Below, in pieces: positions 34,351-43,400 of a stretch of DNA of 64,000 bases; the first letter of the stretch is position 1, and every line of letters starts with the position of its first letter. The stretch is taken from NCBI RefSeq assembly GCF_020539525.1, contig NZ_JACDXX010000019.1, positions 1-64,000 on the forward strand, given 5' to 3'. Below the pieces are notes generated by a model, which was not told the DNA's origin, did no database searches, and saw only the letters and a list, made by a program, of their open reading frames with translations. The stretch is from Pseudogemmobacter faecipullorum. GTDB lineage: Bacteria > Pseudomonadota > Alphaproteobacteria > Rhodobacterales > Rhodobacteraceae. The translations under genes and the position numbers were made by a program.

Positions 34351-36006
34351 TCAGATCGAAGGTGAAATGGTCGAATTAGCCGGTTGCGTAGCTTCCGGTG
34401 CAGGCTCGCGCTCTACGCCTTTAGATTTCTCGTAGGCCATCGAGCGGCGAGCATTCAGCTCTTGGGTCACGAGGCGCAGGAACTCTTCTGTCGCCTCAAG
34501 ATCCCCTCGCGCCGCGAAGTGATCTGTGGGTTTGACCGCATATTGCCCGCCCAGACCTTGCAGCTCGCGGTCCCCCTTGCTCAAAGCATGGTTGACCATA
34601 GACGCTTCAAAGACGCGGGCGAAAATCTCGTGAGGCGAGCGAAGATACTGGCCGTATTCGTCATCTGCACGATACTGCGCACCGATCTCGCTTTGGATAC
34701 GGTTCAAAAGCCCCGATTGCTCCAAAATTTGCTCCCGCGTCTGCTTGGAGAGCGCATTCCCGAAGTCGATGGCGTGTGCCAGCTCGTGAACGAATGAGCC
34801 TGGGGTTTTCAGAGAAACCGCGATGGTCAGCGCACCACGCCGCATTTGGCCGTCTTCGCCAATCGTGCCAGCCACCCCGCTGCGGTCCATATGCCGCATA
34901 ACACCCGAAGCATTCCCACCGTAGAGAACTGCACCCATGTTGAAGCGAAGCGGCAGCTTCTCCTGCTCTGGGAGCAGGGCATCCGGCTCCAACCCCAAGC
35001 GCTCGGCTACATAATTCGTGGCCTGGCTCAGAGCCTTTGCATAATTTGCCAGCTCACGGGTCGGCATGGAGTTGTCTCGGATCGTCTTGAAGGGCAGATC
35101 ACGCAGGATGCTTTCAAGCGTCGTGCGTTCATCAAGGCGAACATTCTGACCACCAAACGGTGCGATCGGCACACCGTTATATCTGATCGCAGCAAGGGCC
35201 ACACGTTCACGCGGTTCAGATTTGGCAAAATCCTCGCCCAGTATGACGTTGATCTGTGAGAGGGAATTGAGGCCACGGCCTGATTGAACGCTGTCGTGAA
35301 GCGCCGCAATAGCCTCGCTCTGACCCGCTACATCGTTGGCGTCCTTTGCTGCCAGATACTTCTGGGCCAGCGCGGTCTCCATCATGCCCGAGTGATCCAC
35401 GCCTTTCGTCGCATAAAGCTGCATGAAACGCGCACCGAGCATAGCTGCATGGCCCTTCACCAGATCGGTCGAAGGGCCTGATACGGCTTTTTCTGCGTGA
35501 TCCACGAGTGCGTGAAAGACCTCCATTCCACGACCATCGAGCAGGTTTCCCTTTTCGGAATTGAGCTTCTTTCGCTGATCTGCCGCAGCAGCCATCACCG
35601 CTTTCATGATCCGGTCACGGCTTTCCGGCTCAACCATCGTGACCTGATCTGCTAGGGATACCTCTTCGATGATCCTGCGCTCTTCAAGGCCATCCATGCG
35701 CTCATTCTGACGCATCATGTCTTGGGGCGCTCGGGAAGCCACAATTTCATCGCGGGAGAAAAACTGGCTCAGGGCGTCTGCAATGGACCGCGTGTCCGTC
35801 ATGGTCCGATGATTTACAAGCAGTCTTCGGCCATTCGGCAGGTAGTCTTCCTCAACCCAGCCTGCGTCGAGCAAGTCTGCATCTGTCATGCCTTCAAGCC
35901 GATCGGGTGTCACTTCAAGGCGCAGATTGAAGACGCCGCGCCCCAAGCTGACACGCTCTACTTTCGCATCGAGGCTTGAGAGATCGAACCATTTGGGGGT
36001 CGCCAT
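34351..36006 (-). CDS. Zincin-like metalloprotease domain protein, 551 aa
   Basis: Residues about 400-425 hold FVHELAHAIDFGNAL, an HExxH zinc-binding motif in the form HELAH. The later FARVFEASMVN could provide the third zinc ligand as Glu. The N-terminal 150 residues resemble no named domain. Conjugative elements often carry such zincins in large polyvalent proteins that may enter the recipient. There is no signal peptide. It begins upstream of the DotA-like gene with a 13-nt gap. Confidence 0.6.
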   Translation of the reverse strand: MATPKWFDLSSLDAKVERVSLGRGVFNLRLEVTPDRLEGMTDADLLDAGWVEEDYLPNGRRLLVNHRTMTDTRSIADALSQFFSRDEIVASRAPQDMMRQNERMDGLEERRIIEEVSLADQVTMVEPESRDRIMKAVMAAAADQRKKLNSEKGNLLDGRGMEVFHALVDHAEKAVSGPSTDLVKGHAAMLGARFMQLYATKGVDHSGMMETALAQKYLAAKDANDVAGQSEAIAALHDSVQSGRGLNSLSQINVILGEDFAKSEPRERVALAAIRYNGVPIAPFGGQNVRLDERTTLESILRDLPFKTIRDNSMPTRELANYAKALSQATNYVAERLGLEPDALLPEQEKLPLRFNMGAVLYGGNASGVMRHMDRSGVAGTIGEDGQMRRGALTIAVSLKTPGSFVHELAHAIDFGNALSKQTREQILEQSGLLNRIQSEIGAQYRADDEYGQYLRSPHEIFARVFEASMVNHALSKGDRELQGLGGQYAVKPTDHFAARGDLEATEEFLRLVTQELNARRSMAYEKSKGVEREPAPEATQPANSTISPSI

Positions 36007-36023
36007 AGCTTAATCCTTTCCGT

Positions 36024-36566
36024 TTACGCAGGCTGCGCCACTGACGCGGCCTTTGCTCTCGGGAGTTTGCCGGTTTGCACGGAAAATCCGTCGCGGCCCT
36101 GCCCGTTAAATTCGCTGATAAGTGAGTAGAACTCGCGCTCGTTGAGGCTTTTCAGCTTCACGACGGTATTGCCGGAGGCCACGGTCACGCGGGCTGCGGT
36201 ATCGAATTTGATCGCATCACGATTGCAATTCACAACGCCGACTGCGGAGAGATCAATTTTTCCGGTTCCGCCTGGGTGATGTTCCCAGTTGCCGGAGGCT
36301 ATAAGGATAGTGTCTTTCCCAGTTTCCCATTCCACATAGAGCCACTTGATCTTAATGGCCCCTTCGCCCCCCTTGGGAGCAACAGTGGTTTTCACGACGA
36401 TGATGAAATTGCCGTCTCCGGTGATTTTGTGATCCGGCCCACGACGCGGAAACAGAAGTCGATCGAGCAGCAGAGTTTCGATGGTCGGCTGGGTAAGACG
36501 ACGCACCCCCATACGGGAGAGCTTTTGAATTTCGTCATGGCCGTGGTTGATTGCCTGCTTGTTCAT
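36024..36566 (-). CDS. Hypothetical protein, 180 aa
   Basis: A soluble beta-rich protein with a basic N-terminus and a middle strand run (GNFIIVVKTTVAPKGGEGAI, IKIKWLYVEWETGKDTILIA). It has no signal peptide or membrane span. No family is recognised. Its start overlaps the upstream gene's stop by 4 bp, so it is coupled to 36563-36874 and sits between exported conjugation proteins and the zincin. Confidence 0.5.
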   Translation of the reverse strand: MNKQAINHGHDEIQKLSRMGVRRLTQPTIETLLLDRLLFPRRGPDHKITGDGNFIIVVKTTVAPKGGEGAIKIKWLYVEWETGKDTILIASGNWEHHPGGTGKIDLSAVGVVNCNRDAIKFDTAARVTVASGNTVVKLKSLNEREFYSLISEFNGQGRDGFSVQTGKLPRAKAASVAQPA

Positions 36567-36874
36567 TCCTGCTCTTCCTCGACCAAGTTATCGTCCAGGC
36601 CCTCTTGGTGAACGATTGTGGCGCTCTCAGCGTTTTCGATCAGCTCTGGCAGCTCTACGAAGATTTCCGGCTGCAATGCACTCAGCCTGTGAGCCAAGAC
36701 AGCCATGTTCTGTGCGAGGGGGGCATCCTTCGGGACATAAAGCAGCTCGGCCAGTGCTTCGGGCCAGATCAGGCTCACATCATTGATTTCAGCGGTGTGG
36801 TTTCCATAATCATCGGCCCGCTCCAACCGAGCGACTTCATCGAAGATCCGAAAGATGCTGTCCCCTCTTGCCAT
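36563..36874 (-). CDS. Small acidic hypothetical protein, 103 aa
   Basis: The protein (MARGDSIFRIFDEVARLERA...) is acidic, ending in EEEQE, and mainly helical. There is no signal sequence. It overlaps its neighbours by 1 nt upstream and 4 nt downstream, which ties it to the conjugation operon. Function unknown; a chaperone-like acidic helper such as IcmS or IcmW is imaginable by size only. Confidence 0.45.
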   Translation of the reverse strand: MARGDSIFRIFDEVARLERADDYGNHTAEINDVSLIWPEALAELLYVPKDAPLAQNMAVLAHRLSALQPEIFVELPELIENAESATIVHQEGLDDNLVEEEQE

Positions 36875-37875
36875 CAGCGCACCGCCTCTGCGCCAAGAAG
36901 CGCTGCAATGACAGCCTCGCGCCGGTCGTTAGACCCTGAAAGGCTGTTTTCGAGGCCAAGAGCGATTGCCCGCAAGCGAGCGATCTCTTTGGCAAGGCCC
37001 ACCTCGGATTTGGTTACGAGAGCGGCTGACCATTCCTCGTATTCATCCCCACCGCCATAGCGAGAAATCAACCATGACAAGGCTTCATCTGCCGACATTC
37101 CAGAGGCATCATCAAAGTGACCACCTTCTTCCCGTGCTGCACGGACAGCGGCCAGCGAGACAATCGCAGGGGATCGGACAGCTTCTGCGCGTCTCGCAGT
37201 CATCATCGTCAAGCGATCGCCTGGGCCGGTGATGCTCTGCGGTTTGACCGGCGGGAAGCCGATCACGTTGTTCATGAAAGCATCTTTGATTGCATCAGGG
37301 GTGTCTGGGGAAAGGAATGCTTCGGCAGATACCGCCTCCGGCGTGTCGTAGCGCAGCGCGGCTGCGATCGCTTCACCTGTCTCAACAGTAGAGCCAGGGG
37401 CAGAGTAGAGCGCACCGCTGTTCATGATCTCGGAAGCGCGTGAGCCAAGTGTCGTCAGGGCCACGTCAGTTTGCTGCAACCGTTCGATAATATCACATGA
37501 GCCGACAGCTTGGCCCTGTGGGCCATAAGTCCGATGGGCCTCAGCGATCCGTTCTGCCGCCTGCTGGGCCGCATAAACTTGCGCGACCCCTTGAGCAGAG
37601 GATTTACCAAAAGCCGCCTCACGCGCACTGGCCGCAGAGCGCTGGCGCGTTGCGAGCCGCACGGCGGAAATAAGCTGTTCATTGGTCATCTGCGATTGCG
37701 TTGCAACCGTTGCCGCCATTGTGTTCACGGCAGCGTTCAGTGCTGACTGGGTTCCAGAGTGACCTGCTTGCCAAATCCCATCGTTGACCGAGCAAGTCGC
37801 GCCACCAGCAAGAACCGCTGACGGCAGAAAAGCTGCAATTCCGAGACCGAAAGCAATACTGCGAAGTCTGGTCAT
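36874..37875 (-). CDS. Exported helical conjugation protein, paralogue 3 of 3, 333 aa
   Basis: A signal peptide (MTRLRSIAFGLGIAAFLPSA ending VLA) precedes a mostly helical mature protein with a CSV and a CDI cysteine. Near residue 65 is EQLISAVRLATRQ, which matches QRLLSAVKVLTMQ and ERLVSAVRIETRQ in the two neighbouring genes. I infer a family made by tandem duplication. The family may correspond to periplasmic TraW-type proteins of IncI systems, but I cannot confirm it. It is coupled to the next small gene by 1-nt overlap. Confidence 0.55.
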   Translation of the reverse strand: MTRLRSIAFGLGIAAFLPSAVLAGGATCSVNDGIWQAGHSGTQSALNAAVNTMAATVATQSQMTNEQLISAVRLATRQRSAASAREAAFGKSSAQGVAQVYAAQQAAERIAEAHRTYGPQGQAVGSCDIIERLQQTDVALTTLGSRASEIMNSGALYSAPGSTVETGEAIAAALRYDTPEAVSAEAFLSPDTPDAIKDAFMNNVIGFPPVKPQSITGPGDRLTMMTARRAEAVRSPAIVSLAAVRAAREEGGHFDDASGMSADEALSWLISRYGGGDEYEEWSAALVTKSEVGLAKEIARLRAIALGLENSLSGSNDRREAVIAALLGAEAVR

Positions 37876-37876
37876 A

Positions 37877-38842
37877 TCAGTTGCCTCCTTCCGTCAGACG
37901 ATCGGCATAGGCGAGGGCGAAAGTAGAAAGCGCCATTTCCTCAAGCATCACGCGGCGGACGCTGTTTGCTTTCATAGCGACGTTGGCCGCTTCGATCCGA
38001 GCCGTATCAAGAAGGACTGCCCTTGCGGGCGATGCAGCCTGGGTTGCAAACCAAGCCTCGCCCCCGTCCTCACCAAGCCATTCACGGGTCATGTCCCGCA
38101 GTGCGACTTCCACGCGCTGCGAAGAGGCGATCTCGGCCAAGACATAAGCCGTGACGGATTGGCGGGCTATGTCACGAAGAGCAATGGCGCGGTCGATGCT
38201 GCCGCCAACACCTTCATCTGCGCGTGGTGCGCGTGGTGGCCCCATGACCATGCTGATATAGCGGCGGGCTTCATCGGCATCACCAGAGAACAGAGCTGCG
38301 GCAGAGGGCGCATCACCCGACTGCGCCTCTTCAAACCAGCGCTGCGATTCACGGTCATAGTCCTCACGAGTGCGAATAGCATGACGCTCTGCAATCTCGG
38401 TGGTGATCGCGCCCCTCGCGGTGTCGGCGGTGTTCAGGGCTTCATCGACACGGTATCCGGCCTCAACGAGACCGCAGGCGTTAAAGCCGGTGTTGCCATA
38501 GTCTCTGATCGCTTCACGGGTCTGATCCGCGATCGACTGCTCTACGATGGTCTGGCCCATTGCTTTTGAAACAGCGAGATTGGAGACAATCTCCTGCTGC
38601 GAGCTTTGAGCCATCTGCATCGTCAGGACTTTAACGGCAGAGAGCAGACGCTGGCGCTCAAGAAGCTCCTGCGCAACAAGAGCAGCCTGTCGCGTCTGGA
38701 TGGTTGCCAGAACACTCGCCTGCAAAGAAGAGGTGCGCGAATTGACGCGAGCCTCAACCCCTGCACAGGTAATCGCATGAGCTGCGGTGGTCGAAAGCAT
38801 CAGTGCCAGAGCGCAAAAACCCGTCTTCAAAAAGCGTTTCAT
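37877..38842 (-). CDS. Exported helical conjugation protein, paralogue 2 of 3, 321 aa
   Basis: Signal peptide MKRFLKTGFCALALMLSTTA (ending AHA), then CAGVEARVNSRTSSLQASVL and the shared helix QRLLSAVKVLTMQ. The middle contains QTREAIRDYGNTGFNACGLV with the second cysteine, likely paired with the first. The last third has IARQSVTAYVLAEIASSQR, similar to MRQMAIISLGRASVGGI of the third paralogue. Starts 4 bp before the stop of the upstream gene. It probably acts in the periplasm as part of the transfer channel. Confidence 0.55.
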   Translation of the reverse strand: MKRFLKTGFCALALMLSTTAAHAITCAGVEARVNSRTSSLQASVLATIQTRQAALVAQELLERQRLLSAVKVLTMQMAQSSQQEIVSNLAVSKAMGQTIVEQSIADQTREAIRDYGNTGFNACGLVEAGYRVDEALNTADTARGAITTEIAERHAIRTREDYDRESQRWFEEAQSGDAPSAAALFSGDADEARRYISMVMGPPRAPRADEGVGGSIDRAIALRDIARQSVTAYVLAEIASSQRVEVALRDMTREWLGEDGGEAWFATQAASPARAVLLDTARIEAANVAMKANSVRRVMLEEMALSTFALAYADRLTEGGN

Positions 38843-39621
38843 TCAACGCCTCCTTCCAAACCACGCACGATAATGCCGCCCACGGATGCGCGGCCCAGTG
38901 AGATAATCGCCATTTGGCGCATGGCTTCGGCACGATTGATCCGGTCAGCCAGCTCGCTATCCGCACCGGACGGTGCGATGCTCGGAAGCGGCAACAGGGT
39001 ATCCATGTAGATCATGCCAACCTGCGCCTCGATGTTGCCATAGCTGCGAGCGCCGCCATTGCTACGAAGCAGGAAGGGGGAAGCGTCTGTATCGCCTGCT
39101 GCAATAGCGCCGAAATTCAAGTGAGCGCCCTCGACACAAAGACCCGCCGCAGCTTCATCAGCGGAGCAAAGGAAGCTCTCGCGGGCAGACTGCGTTCCAG
39201 CCATGATGCTCACGCGGGAGCCACCGTCCTGCACCCAATTCCGCTCTTGCTCGGTGATTGCGGCCATAATGTCCGCGTTGTTTTGCCCTGCTCGCCCTGC
39301 GAGCTTGTTGGCTTCCACATCTGCGCAAGCGCCACCAATGGCTGTCTGCATGGATTCATAGGTCCGCATGGCCTCACGCACCTGCAAAGCGCGGTCTACT
39401 TCGCCAAAGCTGGTTGCCATTGCCTTATAGCTTGCAGCCTCGGCAGAGGTGACTTGCTGCGCCCCATAGGACTCTTGGCGGGTCTCGATACGAACAGCCG
39501 AAACAAGCCGCTCAAAAGCGACTGCACGGGCAGCAGCCGCCGTCTCATACGTCTGTGCGCTGACCGAAGAGGCCCCGACGACGCTCAGAGCCACACAGGC
39601 GATTGCCGCCCGCGCAATCAC
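38839..39621 (-). CDS. Exported helical conjugation protein, paralogue 1 of 3, 260 aa
   Basis: Signal peptide MIARAAIACVALSVVGASSV (ending SAQ), then the shared helix ERLVSAVRIETRQ near residue 37, with the YESMQTAIGGACADV cysteine segment. It is the shortest of the three tandem paralogues. Start and stop overlap neighbours by 4 bp on both sides, so all genes from 40058 to 36024 form one coupled operon. Function in the channel is inferred from position. Confidence 0.55.
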   Translation of the reverse strand: MIARAAIACVALSVVGASSVSAQTYETAAAARAVAFERLVSAVRIETRQESYGAQQVTSAEAASYKAMATSFGEVDRALQVREAMRTYESMQTAIGGACADVEANKLAGRAGQNNADIMAAITEQERNWVQDGGSRVSIMAGTQSARESFLCSADEAAAGLCVEGAHLNFGAIAAGDTDASPFLLRSNGGARSYGNIEAQVGMIYMDTLLPLPSIAPSGADSELADRINRAEAMRQMAIISLGRASVGGIIVRGLEGGVE

Positions 39622-40058
39622 AGCGAAATATCCCAGCCGTTGTCGAGAACGCCACGCAGTTCATCGGAAAGGCCCGAGTTGAACGTGCTGACCGCACCCG
39701 ACGCATTGCCCACCACGTCTTGGATCTGATCGTTGATCTGCTTGCAGACCTTGTTCTTCGCGTTCTGGATTGCGTCCTGAATGAAGTTGGTCGAAATGCT
39801 CGTGAGCATCCCCGCGAGGTCGGGAATAGCCATCGAGAGGTCGAAGTCGTTGAAGATCGAGCCGTCGATACATCCATCGGGACCATTGAAAGTGGCCTCA
39901 ACATCGGTTGCGGTGGCTTTGATAAGCTGAATTTCACGATCGAGCGCAGCTTTCGCGGCTTGCTCTACAAGGCATCCGTCTGCCGCTTGAGCCATCGCAG
40001 TGCTGGCCGACGCGACAAACGCAAAGGCGGTCATTGTGGTCTTGAGATACGATTTCAT
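39618..40058 (-). CDS. Exported hypothetical conjugation protein, 146 aa
   Basis: Signal peptide MKSYLKTTMTAFAFVASAST (ending AMA) with three cysteines in the mature part (GCLVEQ, GCIDGS, VCKQIND). The rest is helical (FIQDAIQNAKNKVCKQINDQ). I recognise no family. It overlaps the upstream and downstream genes by 4 bp and probably acts in the periplasm with the paralogous proteins downstream. Confidence 0.5.
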   Translation of the reverse strand: MKSYLKTTMTAFAFVASASTAMAQAADGCLVEQAAKAALDREIQLIKATATDVEATFNGPDGCIDGSIFNDFDLSMAIPDLAGMLTSISTNFIQDAIQNAKNKVCKQINDQIQDVVGNASGAVSTFNSGLSDELRGVLDNGWDISL

Positions 40059-40330
40059 GATTTCACCTTCTCACTCAGGGGGTCCAAAGCGTCCTCGATC
40101 TCCGCGACAACGCTCATAAGCAGCGGATTTCCGATACCCAGGGCTAACACCCATTTTGGGCTGTCATTGTAGAAAATTGTGAAATGCGGCTCCCTTGGAC
40201 CGGCGATTTCACCCGTGGAGGGATCGACAAGGGAAAACGCTGTGCGCCGACCCGAAGGCGCAGATGCAGACATTGCGTCGCCCAGCGCCCGCAATTTTTC
40301 TGCATATTCAGTGATCTTCGGGTCCGACAT
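40055..40330 (-). CDS. Hypothetical protein, 91 aa
   Basis: A small soluble protein (MSDPKITEYAEKLRALGDAM...) with no signal or span. GAGGTG precedes the ATG. It heads the large minus-strand operon running left to about 28562, directly under the regulatory box at 40344. As the first gene it may be a regulator or chaperone, but no motif shows this. Confidence 0.5.
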   Translation of the reverse strand: MSDPKITEYAEKLRALGDAMSASAPSGRRTAFSLVDPSTGEIAGPREPHFTIFYNDSPKWVLALGIGNPLLMSVVAEIEDALDPLSEKVKS

Positions 40331-40343
40331 TCACCACCTCGGA

Positions 40344-40360
40344 AGTGTAAACAACAATTT
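40344..40360 (-). promoter_or_regulatory. TTGTTTACA-type box at the head of the transfer operon
   Basis: On the minus strand AAATTGTTGTTTACACT (40360-40344) lies 14 nt upstream of the ATG at 40330. It ends in TACACT, the same -10-like hexamer found at 48632-48627 and 60682-60687. Confidence 0.5.
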
Positions 40361-40432
40361 CTATATTACATCCAAATCGCACTTCCGCAACGAAAATGGC
40401 GAGGCACAAAGCCCCGCCATCACCTTTATTTT

Positions 40433-43400
40433 TCAGCTCCCTAATCCCATAGATACTCGGGGCGGGGGTTGGTCAGGGGCCGCATCCATGTCTCGTGTTG
40501 ATGGTTGCGGGTCAGCCTCGCGCTGCTTCTCAGCTCTAAGCGCCTTCTCCTGCTCTTTCTTAAATTCATCCGCGACCGCTACAGCCGCTGCATGAATGTT
40601 TCGGCTGAACCCACCACCGAGAGGGACGCTCTCAGACCCAGCGGAGGCTTTGGCAACGAACTCAGCGACACGGGCCAGAGCTTGCTCGTTGTCCTTGGTT
40701 GCGGTGAAAGCCATAGTGCCTCGGGTCATTTTTGCGCTTGAGCCATCGAGATAGATGGTCTCATTCGCATTCTGCACGAGATCGGAGAACTCCCCCGACT
40801 GGGCAAGCGGGTGCGTCTTGCGCATAACCAGCCGCAGGCCGTCATCCCCATACATCAGCACCGCCTGCCGGTCATCCAGCGTAGACAGACCTCGGGCGAT
40901 GGTCAGAGCAGAGAGCGTCGAGGTGACGGATACCATGCCTTCTGGCCCGTCACCGCCCCTGTTCATCACAGTATAGGAAGCCGGAGCCTCAAACTGCATC
41001 CTGCCCTTGCTCTCTTTCACTTTGCGCGACTGTTCATCAGAGATAGAGCGCCACAGATCGCCGCCAAGCAAAGTCGAGGCCGGATAGGTCACATCGGATT
41101 TCAGTTTCGCCATCAGTCTATGCAAAACATCGCCCCCATTGCGGTTCAGGTATGCCTGACCCGCAGGTGTTCCGAAGGTATCGGGGAACATCTTGCCCAG
41201 CGCTGAATTTAGGGTCTGCTGTTCATCAGCCCGCAGCTCTCGCGTCCGAGAAAAGATGTTCTGATAACCACGGCTCAGAACAAGCAAGTTAAGCTCGATC
41301 TCTGCCATGATCGCCTCACGGGAGCCGCGAAGGTCAGGACGTGGGTGTGATCGTGATTTTTCCTTCTGCTTGACCCGTTCAACCGCATTCTTCTGCCCAG
41401 ACTCGTTGAGCAGGATCACGTTGACGTTGTTGCCATCCCTGTCAGTAATGACAGCTTTCTCGCCAAGGTTCTTCTCTCTGCTGTTTGAGGCCGTGACAGC
41501 CGACATTGCGGTGAAGAGGTTGCCCATCAAGCCAAAGCGCTTTCTGGTGACAAAGCCTCTGGGCAGGCACTCCGAAATGTCGGTGAACAGCTTGGCCCCA
41601 GCGCCCTGACGGCCTTCCTTGTCCACTATCCGCGTCAGTTGGGCTTCATCCTCGGCGTCATTGGCATAGCGAGCTGCTTGGCTGTATTCCTTAATGATGC
41701 CGGAGAAGCGATGGACGTTTTCTCCAAGCCACTCCTTCATCACGGTGGCCGCGCTTTCCGATCCGCTCACAAGTTGCCGATAGGCGTCATCTGCGAAGGC
41801 TCGGAAGGTCTCAACAGCGTTCTCCTGCTCTCCCCCACGGAATGCGAGGTTTGACCGCAGCTCCGAGAACGACACTTGGAATGCCCCAGCTTCGCCTGGA
41901 ACAAATATCCTCATGTTGTTCTTCGAGAGGGTCGTAGGGCTGTCGCTGTCGATCTTGGCCGAGATCACCACCGCAGGTATCCATTGGCCCATGCGGTCCT
42001 CTTCGGAGAACTCAGCTTGGCGATACAGCTCACCCAGTCGCCCAGCCACCATTGAATCGAGAGCCTTGGTGTTGATCGAAATAAGCCGTCCAGGCTCTAC
42101 AACCTTTGAGAACTCCATGAGCCGGTGAACCTGCTCGGTTCGGCGCATGGTCATACGGACAGCCCTCTCAAGGCTCTCCACTTCCTTACGCGGTTTCCCA
42201 TCGGCCCCGCGCTGATTGAGGAAGTCGATGATCTGCTTGCCCTCTTCATCCGCCAGCAGTCGCTTGCCTTCCAAAGTGTGCTGGTCTACCCGCCCGTGTT
42301 CGTCACGAGGCTGATACTTCTTGCGCAGCCCATCAGCCGCCTTCTCGATCAGCTCCTTAAATTCGTCCGAGTTTGGCTCGTAGTTGTTGGGCTTACCCTG
42401 CATACGGACAAGCATCAGCCGCTCATTGGCAAAGGCCCGCTGGAGGGCGTTCAGAACAACGGCGGGCGTCTCCATTTCAAAGGCAGCGTCGTTCACGAGC
42501 TTGCCTTCCATGCTTTGTCGGCCAGCAAGCCCGTCAAAGAGCTTATGATCGAAGTCCCATGCGTCGGCTTGGTAGTGCATCTTGCGGGGCTTCATAGCTG
42601 CGCTGATGCGGAACTGCTCTTCAATGGTCTGGAAAGAGGTTTCCGCCTTTTGCGCCGTCTCGGTGATCCGCTCAATCACCCCCCTTGCAGCCATAACTTC
42701 CCTTTGCTCCTGACGGCGAATTTCCACCAAGCTCAGGGGCTGGTCTGCGAGGCTCAGACTGTTTTCATCGCCATCATGCAGGACTTCGATCGTCTCGATC
42801 TCAGCCTTCCAGTCATAGCGGCCGATTTTCAGCGGGTTCTCCCCTTGGGCTTCCAAATCCTGCAAGATGGTCTTCGCCATCAGGTCCACATCGGCCAGCA
42901 CGTCCTGGCTCTCAGTGGCCCCCAGAATGAAGGCTCGCCCAAGTAACTTGCGGCCCAGATCGCCTGCGTCGATCTCCCCGCTCTTGCCAACGGGTATCCC
43001 AAGGGTTTCCGCCAGATCGGGGTTCTGTCTCAGGACAGCACGAACTGCCATATCGCCAACGGGGTTGAGCAGGTCCACGGCCTCTTCAATCGTCCGATCG
43101 TTCTCACGCGAGCCGGAGGTCATCGAAGAAAGGTTACGGCTTCCACGGTTGAACAGGCTTGCCAGACGGTCATCGGCCACAAAGCCGGTGTTGGGGATGA
43201 CATAGTGCGGAGGCGTGAGCTGGCCCGTCCTGTCGATACGTCCCTCTGCCTGTGTATGAGAGGCAATGTTCTTGAGGAAGGACAGGAAGAGCATCGCACG
43301 GGTGCGAAGGTCCACACCCTCTGTCGGAGAGTTTTGCAGCGACATGCCGGTTGCTGCTGCCGAAGTCAGCATCAGCACATCGGTCTTTCCGTTGTTGAAG

